From contig NZ_JARJBB010000009.1 of assembly GCF_029269835.1 (NCBI RefSeq), forward strand, positions 124,001 to 188,000: a DNA stretch of 64,000 bases, given 5' to 3'. Made by a program: the position numbers and the translations under genes. The notes beneath the pieces were generated by a model. The model saw only the letters and a program-made list of their open reading frames with translations, was not told the DNA's origin and searched no databases. The first letter of the stretch is position 1. The number at the start of each line of letters is the position of its first letter. Positions 22,993 through 31,122 of the stretch are shown piece after piece. The DNA comes from Streptomyces tropicalis (GTDB lineage: Bacteria; Actinomycetota; Actinomycetes; Streptomycetales; Streptomycetaceae).

Positions 22993-24864
22993 GTGTCATC
23001 TGCCCACAGAGGTGGGAAACACCGCCGCCGGGCCCGACTCATCGCGCCGGCGGCCGGCGCCGCGTTGATCGCCGGGGGCCTCGGCACCTTCCTCATGGCA
23101 CAGGCGAACGCGACGGAGGCCCCGAAGACCTCCCTCAGCGCCCCTCACGTGCCGACCCAGGCCCAGTTGCGGGCCAGAATGCACGGCGCCGAGAAGGGCA
23201 AGCGCCTCACCACGGTCGTCGCGGGGCCGGCCAAGAAGGCGTCCACGGCCCCGAAGGCAGCAGCGCCGAGCTCCTCGACGGCCTCGCCGTCGGCGTCCGC
23301 GGCGCCCTCGCCGACCCCGTCGGCCACCACCTCCACAGCGCCCTCGCGGACCGTCGTGCCCCAGATCATCGGCGGTCGGACGGCCAGCTTCTCCTCGGCG
23401 CCCTGGATGGTGCAGCTGTGGTACTCCGACCCCAACACCGGGGACGGGTTCTTCTGCAGCGGCACACTCGTGGCGCCGGCCAAGGTCCTCACCGCGGCGC
23501 ACTGCGTCGCCGGCTACGACTGGGCCCACAACGGCGTCGTCGTCTCCGGCAGCGCCGAGCTCCCGACCTTCGACAGCAGCGGCAACGTCACCAGCATGAA
23601 CGGCGGGACGGCCAACGGCGTGCTGCGCCAGTGGAGCCACCCGTCCTTCAACCTGGCGACGGTCAACAACGACGTGGCCGTGCTGACTCTGGACGCACCC
23701 GTGGCGGGCAAAACCCTGCCGATCACCTCCGCGACCGACACCACGTCGTACGCGCCCGGTACTCAGGCAGCCGTCTACGGCTGGGGCCGGACCAGCTCCA
23801 CCAACGACAACATCTCGCAGATGCTCCAGACGGCGACCGTACCGATCGACGCCGACTCGACCTGCACGAGCTTCTACGGGAGCGACTTCGTCCCCGGTCA
23901 CATGACCTGCGCCGGCAACCCGGCGACCGGCTCCGACAGCGGAACGGTCGCCACCTGCAACGGCGACTCCGGCGGTCCCCTGACGGTCGGCGGCAGGATC
24001 GTCGGCGTCGTCTCCTGGGGCGTGCAGGACTGCGTCGCCCAGGGGGCGTACAGCGTCTTCAGCAAGGTCGGCACCTACGCCACCACCATCGACCCGCGGC
24101 TCGACGACACCGACCTGAGCGGTGACGGCCGGGCGGACATGTTCGCCGGCACCTCCGGCGGCTCGGCGTACGAGTACGACTCCAAGGGGACCGGCTTCAT
24201 CGGTCGGCAGGGGCTGGGCGGCGGAAGCTGGTCCGGCCTCAACCTGGTCCGCCAGGCCGACCTGAACCGCAGCGGCTACCAGGGCTTCCTGATGCGCACC
24301 ACGGGTGGCTCCCTGAAGTGGCGGCACATCGACCCGGCCGCGAACAGCGTCGTGGACAGCACCATCGGCGGCGGCTGGAACACGATGAAGTTCGTGACGC
24401 TCCCCGGCGACGTCAACGGTGACGGTTACTGCGACCTGGTCGCGGCGGACACCAGCGGCAACCTGTGGCTGTACCCCGGCAACGGCAAGGGCTGGTTCGG
24501 CTCCCGGACCCAGATCGGCCACGGCTGGGACATCTACGGCAGCAAGGTCTACGGCCACGGTGACTTCACCCACGACGGCCGCTCCGACCTCCTGGCCCAG
24601 GACGGCTCCGGCAACCTGTGGCTCTACAAGGGCACCGGCAGCGCCACGAACCCGTTCGCGTCGCGCGTCAAGGTCGGCTACGGCTACCACTACACGGCGT
24701 ACGACACCGTCGGCGACATCACCGGTGACGGAAACGCCGACCTGGTCACCCGCGACAGCTCCGGCAACCTGTGGCTCTACAAGGGCACCGGCTCTGCCAC
24801 CGCGCCGCTGAGCTCCCGCGTCCAGATCGGATACGGCTACAACATCTACAGCCTCTTCGGCTGA
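22993..24864 (+). CDS. Secreted trypsin-like protease with FG-GAP repeats
   Basis: A 623-residue exported protein. Basic N-terminus and signal peptide to about residue 40 (AQANA), then a Ser/Thr/Pro/Ala linker. The S1 chymotrypsin domain starts at IIGGRT (125), with catalytic His170 (LTAAHC), Asp227 (NNDVAVL) and Ser326 (GDSGGP). From about 370 there are four FG-GAP/VCBS repeats (DLSGDGRADM, DVNGDGYCDL, DFTHDGRSDL, DITGDGNADL), each with a Ca-binding loop and, in the last three, SGNLWLY. The repeats likely bind a surface or substrate. GTG start with AGGAGA upstream. Expected to act outside the cell on proteins. Confidence 0.93.
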   Translation: MSSAHRGGKHRRRARLIAPAAGAALIAGGLGTFLMAQANATEAPKTSLSAPHVPTQAQLRARMHGAEKGKRLTTVVAGPAKKASTAPKAAAPSSSTASPSASAAPSPTPSATTSTAPSRTVVPQIIGGRTASFSSAPWMVQLWYSDPNTGDGFFCSGTLVAPAKVLTAAHCVAGYDWAHNGVVVSGSAELPTFDSSGNVTSMNGGTANGVLRQWSHPSFNLATVNNDVAVLTLDAPVAGKTLPITSATDTTSYAPGTQAAVYGWGRTSSTNDNISQMLQTATVPIDADSTCTSFYGSDFVPGHMTCAGNPATGSDSGTVATCNGDSGGPLTVGGRIVGVVSWGVQDCVAQGAYSVFSKVGTYATTIDPRLDDTDLSGDGRADMFAGTSGGSAYEYDSKGTGFIGRQGLGGGSWSGLNLVRQADLNRSGYQGFLMRTTGGSLKWRHIDPAANSVVDSTIGGGWNTMKFVTLPGDVNGDGYCDLVAADTSGNLWLYPGNGKGWFGSRTQIGHGWDIYGSKVYGHGDFTHDGRSDLLAQDGSGNLWLYKGTGSATNPFASRVKVGYGYHYTAYDTVGDITGDGNADLVTRDSSGNLWLYKGTGSATAPLSSRVQIGYGYNIYSLFG

Positions 24865-25159
24865 TCCGGCCGGGCCTGCGCCGCAGGTCCCGGTACACCG
24901 TCGACGGACCGGCCCGCACGACCCCGGACAGGGCGAACGCGGGCCGGTCCACCGACGCAAGGGGACGACACGCCGTCCGGCGGCGCGGTGAACGGTGCGT
25001 CCCGTGCAGGGGGAAACCCGGCGGGAGCCGCGGGCTGCCGTTGGGATCACCGGGGGCCGCCCTTCAGGTGATTGCCGGGACCCTCCCGGGCCGGGCGGCC
25101 GCCGCAGGGGTACGACGCCTCAGCAGAGGCGGAACCCGAACCCTGTGAGGAGCTTGGCC

Positions 25160-25444
25160 ATGTACGCAGCAGTCCGGCGGTACGAAGGCGTGACCGATGC
25201 GGTCGAGGCGGGACGTCTCGTGGCCGAGGGATTCGTGCCGCTCATGCGCCAGGTCTCCGGCTTCGTGGCCTACTACTGGATCGACGCCGGGGACGGCGTG
25301 ATGGTGTCGACCAGCGTCTTCCGGGACCGGGCCGGGGCCGAGGAATCGGTGTCGAAGGCGACGGAGTTCGTCCGGGACCACCTCGCCTCGCTGCTCCCCA
25401 ACCCTCCGCAGGTCATGTCCGGGCAGGTACTGGCGTCCGCATGA
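25160..25444 (+). CDS. Small ABM-like dimeric alpha/beta-barrel protein
   Basis: A 94-residue protein starting MYAAVRRYEGVTD, with FVPLMRQVSGFVAYYWIDAGDGVMVS and FRDRAGAEESVSKATEFVRD. The beta-alpha-beta pattern, the length and the VSGFVAYYW segment fit the antibiotic-biosynthesis monooxygenase-like (dimeric alpha/beta barrel) fold, many members of which have no known substrate. GAGGAGC lies 8 nt upstream of the ATG. It is a single gene in a 295-bp spacer after the protease. The fold call is moderate; catalysis is not shown. Confidence 0.8.
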   Translation: MYAAVRRYEGVTDAVEAGRLVAEGFVPLMRQVSGFVAYYWIDAGDGVMVSTSVFRDRAGAEESVSKATEFVRDHLASLLPNPPQVMSGQVLASA

Positions 25445-25619
25445 CCCTCGCGCTCCCGTGAGCGGGGCGCACGCCTCCGGCTCCCGCCGCCCCCGGACTC
25501 CGGTCCCGTCGGGCGGCCGTCGTCGCGCGCACGGCCTCCGCCGGATCGTCGAGGTGCGCGGTCCCGGCGCGGAGCCGGCCCTCTCGGACGCGCCGGCACG
25601 CCGGTGGGACAGTGGGGGC

Positions 25620-26282
25620 ATGGTGGAGGATCACGGGCCTGCCGGGGACCAGCGCGCGCACTGGCAGGCGACGTACGGGAGGCATCCCGGGATGTACGGC
25701 GAGGAGCCGTCCGAGGCCGCGGTGCACGCCGCCGATGTGTTCCGGGCGGCGGGGGTGCGGGACGTGCTGGAGCTGGGGGCCGGGCACGGCCGGGACGCGC
25801 TGTTCCTCGCGCGGGAGGGTTTCGCCGTCCGTGCCGTCGACTTCAGCTCCGCCGGGCTGGAGCAGGTGCGCCGGACCGCCCGGGAGCAGGGTGTCGGGGA
25901 CCGGACGGAGTGCCTCGTGCACGACGTGCGCGAGCCGCTGCCGCTGCCCGACGCCTCGGTCGGCGGGGTCTTCGCCCACATGCTGCTGTGCATGGCGCTG
26001 TCCACCGCCGAGATCCACGCGCTGCTCGGCGAGGTCCGGCGCGTGCTGCGGCCGGGCGGCGTGTTCGTCTACACCGTCCGGCACACCGGCGACGCCCACT
26101 TCGGGGCCGGCACCGGGCACGGCGACGACATCTGGGAGCACGGCGGGTTCGCCGTGCACTTCTTCTCCCGCGCGCTCGTCGACTCGCTGGCCGAGGGGTG
26201 GTGCCTGGACGAGGTGGCCGCCTTCGAGGAGGGCGGCCTGCCCCGCCGGCTGTGGCGCGTGACGCAGAGCCTGCCCGGGTGA
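25620..26282 (+). CDS. Class I SAM-dependent methyltransferase
   Basis: A 220-residue methyltransferase. Motif I is VLELGAGHGRDALFLA (about 40-55), the post-motif acidic residue is in AVDFSSAGL, and LPLPDASVGGVFAHMLLCMAL and VLRPGGVFVYTVRH fit motifs II and III. YGEEPSEAA near the N-terminus is common in the tellurite-resistance TehB-like and Tam-like group. The substrate is unknown. ATG at 25620 chosen over an upstream ATG at 25458 because the region between is non-conserved and GTGGGGG lies directly before the chosen start. Confidence 0.88.
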   Translation: MVEDHGPAGDQRAHWQATYGRHPGMYGEEPSEAAVHAADVFRAAGVRDVLELGAGHGRDALFLAREGFAVRAVDFSSAGLEQVRRTAREQGVGDRTECLVHDVREPLPLPDASVGGVFAHMLLCMALSTAEIHALLGEVRRVLRPGGVFVYTVRHTGDAHFGAGTGHGDDIWEHGGFAVHFFSRALVDSLAEGWCLDEVAAFEEGGLPRRLWRVTQSLPG

Positions 26283-26316
26283 ACCCGCGGCGGCGACCGG
26301 GGATGCGGCCCGCGGT

Positions 26317-27384
26317 TCAGGCGGACGTCCAGGTGCCGCGGTGGCGGGCGATGGTGTGCAGGTGGTCGATCTGGTGCGCGGTGAGGACGCCTGCCAGGGG
26401 GGCGAGGGCCGCGACCTCGCGGTCGCGGTAGACCCGCACGGTGCGCCGGGTCGCCTCGACCTCCAGCTCCGCCACGCCGACGAGGACCAGCACCGGTTCG
26501 ACCGGAACGGGGAACCCGCTGTGGCGCTCCAGGACGCGCCGCACCCGCTCGGCCTCGGCCCGGCTCCTGCCGGCGTACGGCTGCGGGGCTCCGTGGTCGA
26601 CCGTGACGGAGTCGTCGCCGACCCGCACCTGCTTCCTCGGGTGGTGCTCGGTGGTGACGGTGAACACGCCGCCGGGGCCGATCAGCAGATGGTCGAGGTC
26701 CGCCCGCGGGGACAGCGGCAGGGAGTGCAGCACCCGCCAGCCGTGGCGGCGCAGCCGGTTCAGTTCGGCGCCCGCGCGGCGCTCGCCCACCAGTGCCGTG
26801 CGCCAGGAGTCGCCCGGGGAGGGGCGGTTGAGGAGGCGGGCCAGGATGCGGTGCCCCCGACCGGCGCTCTCCTCGCCGAGTTTCGTGCGCAGCAGTTCGC
26901 CGGGGGCGTTCCGGGCCAGGTCGCGCTCCGGGGTCAGGGGCGGCAGGGAGGGGGTCAGGCTCCGGGAGGTGGACGTGGGGCGCCCGGCCGGCGTGGACAC
27001 GGGACCGGAAGTGGAGACGGGGGCGGAGGCGTGATCGTCCGGGTGGGCGGCGGGGGCCCCGGCGAGCCGGTCGGCCCTGGCGGAGACCTCTCCGCGCCGG
27101 TCGGCCGCGACGGGGGCCCTCCCGGACCGGTCCGCCCCGGACGGTCCGGGCCGGACGGCCGCCGACGGTCGACGCGGGGTGGCCGTGGGCGGGGTTCCGG
27201 TGCCGGGCGGGGTGCCCAGGTGGTGGCGGAGGGTGGCCGTCACCGCGTCCCGGTACTCGCGGAGCAGGATCGTGATCCACCCCGTACGGCAGTCGGCCCA
27301 GCCCGCGGCCCTGCCGTCGGGAAGGCTGGCGTACAGGCGGTCGTGGCCGTACCTCGTCCAGTGGGTGACCGTCAGTTCGACCAT
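26317..27384 (-). CDS. NERD-domain protein
   Basis: A 355-residue protein. The first 40 residues (VELTVTHWTRYGHDRLY, GWADCRTG) form a conserved head. A long Pro/Thr/Ala-rich linker follows (about 60-160). The C-terminal NERD (nuclease-related) domain starts around GERRAGAELNRLRRHGWRVL, with LDHLLIGPGGVFTVTTE carrying the active-site Asp, and ends near the C-terminus. NERD is a PD-(D/E)xK-like fold thought to act on nucleic acid. ATG at 27382-27384 follows a GGGGGG run. Divergent from the TNT gene. Confidence 0.82.
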   Translation of the reverse strand: MVELTVTHWTRYGHDRLYASLPDGRAAGWADCRTGWITILLREYRDAVTATLRHHLGTPPGTGTPPTATPRRPSAAVRPGPSGADRSGRAPVAADRRGEVSARADRLAGAPAAHPDDHASAPVSTSGPVSTPAGRPTSTSRSLTPSLPPLTPERDLARNAPGELLRTKLGEESAGRGHRILARLLNRPSPGDSWRTALVGERRAGAELNRLRRHGWRVLHSLPLSPRADLDHLLIGPGGVFTVTTEHHPRKQVRVGDDSVTVDHGAPQPYAGRSRAEAERVRRVLERHSGFPVPVEPVLVLVGVAELEVEATRRTVRVYRDREVAALAPLAGVLTAHQIDHLHTIARHRGTWTSA

Positions 27385-27831
27385 GGTGCCCCCCTGTCTC
27401 GTCGGCGTCGCTGCGGCCATGGCAGCAGCCGGGCCGCCGGGGCCACAAGGGCGTATGCGGAGCAGGGACGGCCGCAGACGGGGCAGGGCCCGCGCACGGC
27501 GGTGGACGGACCGCGCCCCCGGCGAGCACCGTGGCGGGCCCGTCCTGCGGGGCCCGCCGTGTGGGCCCCCGTCCTCCGGCGATCGGCGTGCGGGCCGGCC
27601 CACGGTCTCACCGTGCGGAGCCGACCGCGCGGGTCGCCCCCGCTGCGGCCATTGGCGGAATCGTGCGCACCTGATCGGGTGACCGTCTGCGCCGCCTGCG
27701 CCGCTCGCGGATCGGGCGGACGTGGACTGGGTCCTGCACCACGACGAGGCCGCCGGCCGTCCGCCTCACGGCCGCCCGGTCCCGCCCGTACGCCTGTGCC
27801 CCGTCGGGTGCCAGGGAGAAAGGGAAACCGG
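27385..27831. other. Divergent spacer between NERD and TNT genes
   Basis: 447 bp without a gene I can support. It must hold both promoters. GC-rich inverted repeats occur at about 27533-27562 (GGCGGGCCC with GGGGCCCGCC). Confidence 0.5.
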
Positions 27832-28515
27832 ATGCGCGCACTGCGCACTCTCGTGGGGAGCGTCCTCGCCTCGCTCCTCCTGCTGGTCGGTACCGCGCCG
27901 GCCGCCGTCCACGCCGCCGACAACCGGGCCACGCAGAGCGCCCCCTGCCCGATCCAGCACCGCTCCCGGGGCGTCAACACCGCTCCGCCCGCGCTCCAGC
28001 AGTTCTACTGGAACGACTGGCGGCTGGGTCCCGCCCGGCTGCCGCGGACCGGTGCGATCGGCCGGATGCTGAGGGACTACCACCGCACCGACAGCGTCTC
28101 GCCGTACTGGTTCCTCGGCTGCTACTGGCAGACGGACCCGGTGTCGGCCAAGTCGGGATGGTGGTACCCGGACAACAACGGCTTCGTCCTGCGGAACGGC
28201 CGGCCGGTCGAGCAGTCCCGGACGCTGCGCACCGGCCAGCTGCTCGACCTGTTCGGCAGCGGGCTGGGGCACTTCCTCGCCCCGGCGGGCACGCCGTACG
28301 CCGAGCGCGCGATCCCGCCGAGCAACCTCAACACGTACGACCGGTCGCACCCGTACAGCTACCACCTGTACCGGGTCCTGAAGCCGTTCTCCGTGCAGGC
28401 CGGACCGATCCGGCCCTGGTTCCACCAGCCCGGCCTGGGTCTCCAGTACCTGACGACCCCGACGATCCCGGACCTCGTCAACGGCGACTTCCTCAAGGAA
28501 CTGCCCGTCGTCTGA
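27832..28515 (+). CDS. Secreted TNT-domain toxin (NAD glycohydrolase type)
   Basis: A 227-residue protein. Signal peptide to about residue 29 (LASLLLLVGTAPAAVHAA). The C-terminal TNT domain (tuberculosis necrotising toxin) is recognised from LLDLFGSGLGHFLAPAGTPY, the ERAIPPSNL motif, SYHLYRVLKPFSVQAGPIRP and WFHQPGLGLQY. TNT hydrolyses NAD+. The catalytic His/Gln assignment cannot be verified without alignment. ATG at 27832 with GGGAGAAAGGG upstream. The gene 130 bp downstream probably codes for its immunity protein, as toxin-immunity gene pairs are usual for TNT. Confidence 0.88.
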   Translation: MRALRTLVGSVLASLLLLVGTAPAAVHAADNRATQSAPCPIQHRSRGVNTAPPALQQFYWNDWRLGPARLPRTGAIGRMLRDYHRTDSVSPYWFLGCYWQTDPVSAKSGWWYPDNNGFVLRNGRPVEQSRTLRTGQLLDLFGSGLGHFLAPAGTPYAERAIPPSNLNTYDRSHPYSYHLYRVLKPFSVQAGPIRPWFHQPGLGLQYLTTPTIPDLVNGDFLKELPVV

Positions 28516-28563
28516 CCCGGACGACCACGATGCGCGTGGGCCGGACCGTCACGGTGCCGGCCC

Positions 28564-28616
28564 ACCAGCATGTCCGGGGCACCCGGGCGAACCAGCATGT
28601 CCGGGGTACCCGGGCG
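28564..28616 (+). repeat. 27-bp tandem repeat between toxin and immunity genes
   Basis: Two units (28564-28589 and 28591-28616) that are the same except for one C/T change, with the core ACCAGCATGTCCGGGG. The second ends 30 nt before the ribosome binding site of the next gene. Confidence 0.6.
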
Positions 28617-28648
28617 GCACGAGCGGACATGAAGGAGCCAGAAGGATC

Positions 28649-29032
28649 ATGGACAGGACCGAGCTGGTGGAGGCGCTGCGGGCGGCGGGCGTGCCCGACG
28701 CGTTCTACGAGGTTCCGGGGGTCCCGGGGCTCGCGTCCGCGCCCGCCCAGGTGGACGCCTCCTACTTCCTGCGCCGCGACGGCGACGACTGGGTCGTCGG
28801 ACTGCACGAGCGCGGACAGGACCGGGACGTCCGGCGCTTCGGCGACGAGGACGCGGCGTGCCGCGATCTCCTGGACCGGCTGGCCCCGGCGCCCTCCCCC
28901 GCGCCGGGCCCCGCCGCCCCGCTGGACGAACTCCTCGCCGACAGCGAGGGGATCCAGCGGCGGGCGTGGGAGGACTTCGAGGGGACGGAGGGCCGACCGG
29001 AGGACGAAGGGGACGAGGGCGGGCGGACGTAG
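28649..29032 (+). CDS. Probable immunity protein for the TNT toxin
   Basis: A 127-residue acidic protein: MDRTELVEALRAAGVPDAFY, VDASYFLRRDGDDWVVGLHERG, then DEDAACRDLLDRLAP, a Pro/Ala linker and a Glu/Asp/Gly-rich end. GAAGGAGCC lies upstream of the ATG. I recognise the N-terminal pattern (helix, then YEVPG ... WVVGLHERG) from small proteins next to TNT genes. Acidity, size and position fit an inhibitor that blocks the NADase in the producer. The role is inferred from context. Confidence 0.7.
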   Translation: MDRTELVEALRAAGVPDAFYEVPGVPGLASAPAQVDASYFLRRDGDDWVVGLHERGQDRDVRRFGDEDAACRDLLDRLAPAPSPAPGPAAPLDELLADSEGIQRRAWEDFEGTEGRPEDEGDEGGRT

Positions 29033-29052
29033 GGCCCACGGGGGGTGGGTCT

Positions 29053-29880
29053 CTACTGGTTCCAGGTCTCGTCGTACGGGTCGCGCGGTGTCGGGACCGG
29101 TTTCGCCTGCGTGACGGCGAGGAAGGGGATCGGGCCTCCGTTCACCGGGTCCCGGGTGCGGCGGGGGGTGTAGATGCCGGTGACCTGGAGCCAGGAGTCG
29201 GGTTGCAGGACCGGGGGGATCCGTCCGGTCAGGCCGATCTTGACCGGCTGGGCGTCCGCGGCGCAGCAGTTGAGGGCCATGCGGACCAGGTAGGGCGCGC
29301 CGGTACGGTCCAGGGCGACGAAGCCGGTGACCTGGACGGGGCGGCCGCCCAGCGAGCGGCCGCGGTCGTACGCCGCGCGCCCGGCGTAGTCGACCACGCT
29401 GAGGCGCAGCGGGGATCCCGCGGGGAGGGCCGCGTAGCCGTACGGGGGCTGCAGCGCGGTGCCGGTGCGGACGGCGCTGTAGGAGCCGAGGGCGGGCGGG
29501 GCCACCAGGATCAGGGCGAAGAGCGGGAGCACGAGCAGCCAGGAGATGCGCGGCTCGCGGTGATGCCCGTCGGGGCCGTGGTGGTGGTCGTCGGGGCCGT
29601 GGTGGTGGTCGTCGGGGGTGGGGCGGTGGTCGGCAGGACGGGGCGATCCGGGTGGTGCCGGGGCCTGGCCGGGGGCCCCGGCCCCGACGGCGGCCGTGCC
29701 CGCGCCTCGGCGCTCGTACCAGAGTGTGGCCAGCGCGGTGACCACGAGGACGGTGCCGGACGCCAGCAGCATCGGCTGGAGGCCCGCCTTGACGTAGCGC
29801 AGGTAGAGGCCGGAGAGGCCCGCGTGCAGCAGGGCCGCGCCGACCAGGAACAGCACCACCGCCTGCGCCTGCCGGTTCAC
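29053..29880 (-). CDS. TIGR03943-family putative permease subunit
   Basis: A 275-residue protein with an N-terminal pair of membrane helices (about 7-50), a His-rich loop with three HHHGPDD-like units (about 88-108), another helix (112-132) and a periplasmic C-terminal domain including LNCCAADAQPVKIGL. TIGR03943 proteins are encoded with the DUF318-type permease upstream and are linked to metal transport. GTG at 29878-29880 overlaps the permease stop (GTGA). The DNA for the His-rich loop is tandemly repeated (about 29568-29620). The His cluster suggests divalent metal binding. Confidence 0.85.
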   Translation of the reverse strand: MNRQAQAVVLFLVGAALLHAGLSGLYLRYVKAGLQPMLLASGTVLVVTALATLWYERRGAGTAAVGAGAPGQAPAPPGSPRPADHRPTPDDHHHGPDDHHHGPDGHHREPRISWLLVLPLFALILVAPPALGSYSAVRTGTALQPPYGYAALPAGSPLRLSVVDYAGRAAYDRGRSLGGRPVQVTGFVALDRTGAPYLVRMALNCCAADAQPVKIGLTGRIPPVLQPDSWLQVTGIYTPRRTRDPVNGGPIPFLAVTQAKPVPTPRDPYDETWNQ

Positions 29881-30980
29881 AGGAGCACCGCCCCGGCCAG
29901 GACGGACACCAGCACGGCCAGCGCGAACGTGGCGGGCGCGAAGCGCACCGCGAAGGCGCGGCCGAAGGTGCCCGCCTGCATCGCGAACAGCTTCAGGTCG
30001 ATCATCGGGCCGACGACCAGGAAGGCCAGCCGGGCCGTCAGCGAGAACTGGGACAGCGACGCCGCCACGAAGGCGTCCGCCTCCGAGCAGATCGACAGCA
30101 GGACGGCGAGCACCGCCAGCGCCAGCACGGCGACCACCGGATTGCCGGCCGCGGTGCGCAGCCAGCTCGCGGGGGCGACCGCCTTCAGCGTCGCGGCCGC
30201 CATCGCGCCGACGACCAGGAAGCCGCCCGCGTGCATCACGTCGTGCCGGACGGAGCCCCAGAACGCGGCACCCCTGCTCCGGCCCTCGTAGGCGCCGGGC
30301 GCGGGCGGGCGCAGCCAGCCGGGGCGGCCCAGGCGCTGCCACAGCCAGCCCATCGCGCACGCCACCAGCAGGCTCGCGGTGAACCGGGCGAGCACCATCT
30401 CCGGGTCGTGGGGGAAGGCGACGGCCGTCGCGGTCAGCACGATCGGGTTGATGGCGGGAGCGGAGAGGAGGAAGGCCAGCGCGGCGGCCGGGGTGACGCC
30501 CCGGCGGACCAGGGCGCCGGCCACCGGCACGGACGCGCACTCGCAGCCGGGCAGCATCGCGCCCGCGACGCCGGCCACCGGCACGGCGAGGGCGGGCCGC
30601 CGGGGCAGGGCGCGCGCGAAGAACGACGGCGGCACGAACACCGCGAGGGCGGCGGACAGCAGCACGCCCAGCACCAGGAACGGCAGGGCCTGCACCACCA
30701 CGGCCACGAACACCGTCATCCAGCTCTGCATGACCGGGGCGCCCAGGGCCCGGCGCAGGGGGCCCTGGACCACCACCACGACGAGCAGCAGCACGGTCAG
30801 GGCGCCGGGAGAGGTGAGGTGCCAGCCCTCCCCCGCCGTGGATCCGGCGGCCCGTCCGGGCACGGCGGCGGCCGTGCGGGGGGTCGAACCGGCCGGCCCG
30901 GCCCCGGCGGCCGTCGGATCCGGCCCGGTCCCGGCGGCCGTGGGTTCCGCTCCCGGCGGGGCTTCTTCGGTGATGGCCAC
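29877..30980 (-). CDS. Permease (DUF318/ArsP-like)
   Basis: A 367-residue integral membrane protein with about eight segments. The two family hallmarks are seen: GAMLPGCECASVPVAGALVRRGV and LLSAPAINPIVL, with SICSEADAFVAASL and GPMIDLKL later. The Pro-Gly-Cys-Glu-Cys motif may bind metal ions. The first 50 residues are Ala/Gly/Pro-rich. GTG at 30978-30980 with GGAGG 10 nt upstream. It is the first gene of a two-gene operon with TIGR03943. Probable exporter of an inorganic ion; substrate unknown. Confidence 0.87.
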   Translation of the reverse strand: MAITEEAPPGAEPTAAGTGPDPTAAGAGPAGSTPRTAAAVPGRAAGSTAGEGWHLTSPGALTVLLLVVVVVQGPLRRALGAPVMQSWMTVFVAVVVQALPFLVLGVLLSAALAVFVPPSFFARALPRRPALAVPVAGVAGAMLPGCECASVPVAGALVRRGVTPAAALAFLLSAPAINPIVLTATAVAFPHDPEMVLARFTASLLVACAMGWLWQRLGRPGWLRPPAPGAYEGRSRGAAFWGSVRHDVMHAGGFLVVGAMAAATLKAVAPASWLRTAAGNPVVAVLALAVLAVLLSICSEADAFVAASLSQFSLTARLAFLVVGPMIDLKLFAMQAGTFGRAFAVRFAPATFALAVLVSVLAGAVLL

Positions 30981-31122
30981 GGGTGCGGTACCTCCGGCGC
31001 GCTGCACGACGTCCTCTGCCTCCCCGTCAGTACGGTCGCCGCGGGACGTCCGTTCAGCCCTCGCGGGCACTTCGGCGGACGGGGGTGGAACCACCCGTCC
31101 CGGTGGGGCAGTCTTCTCCCTC

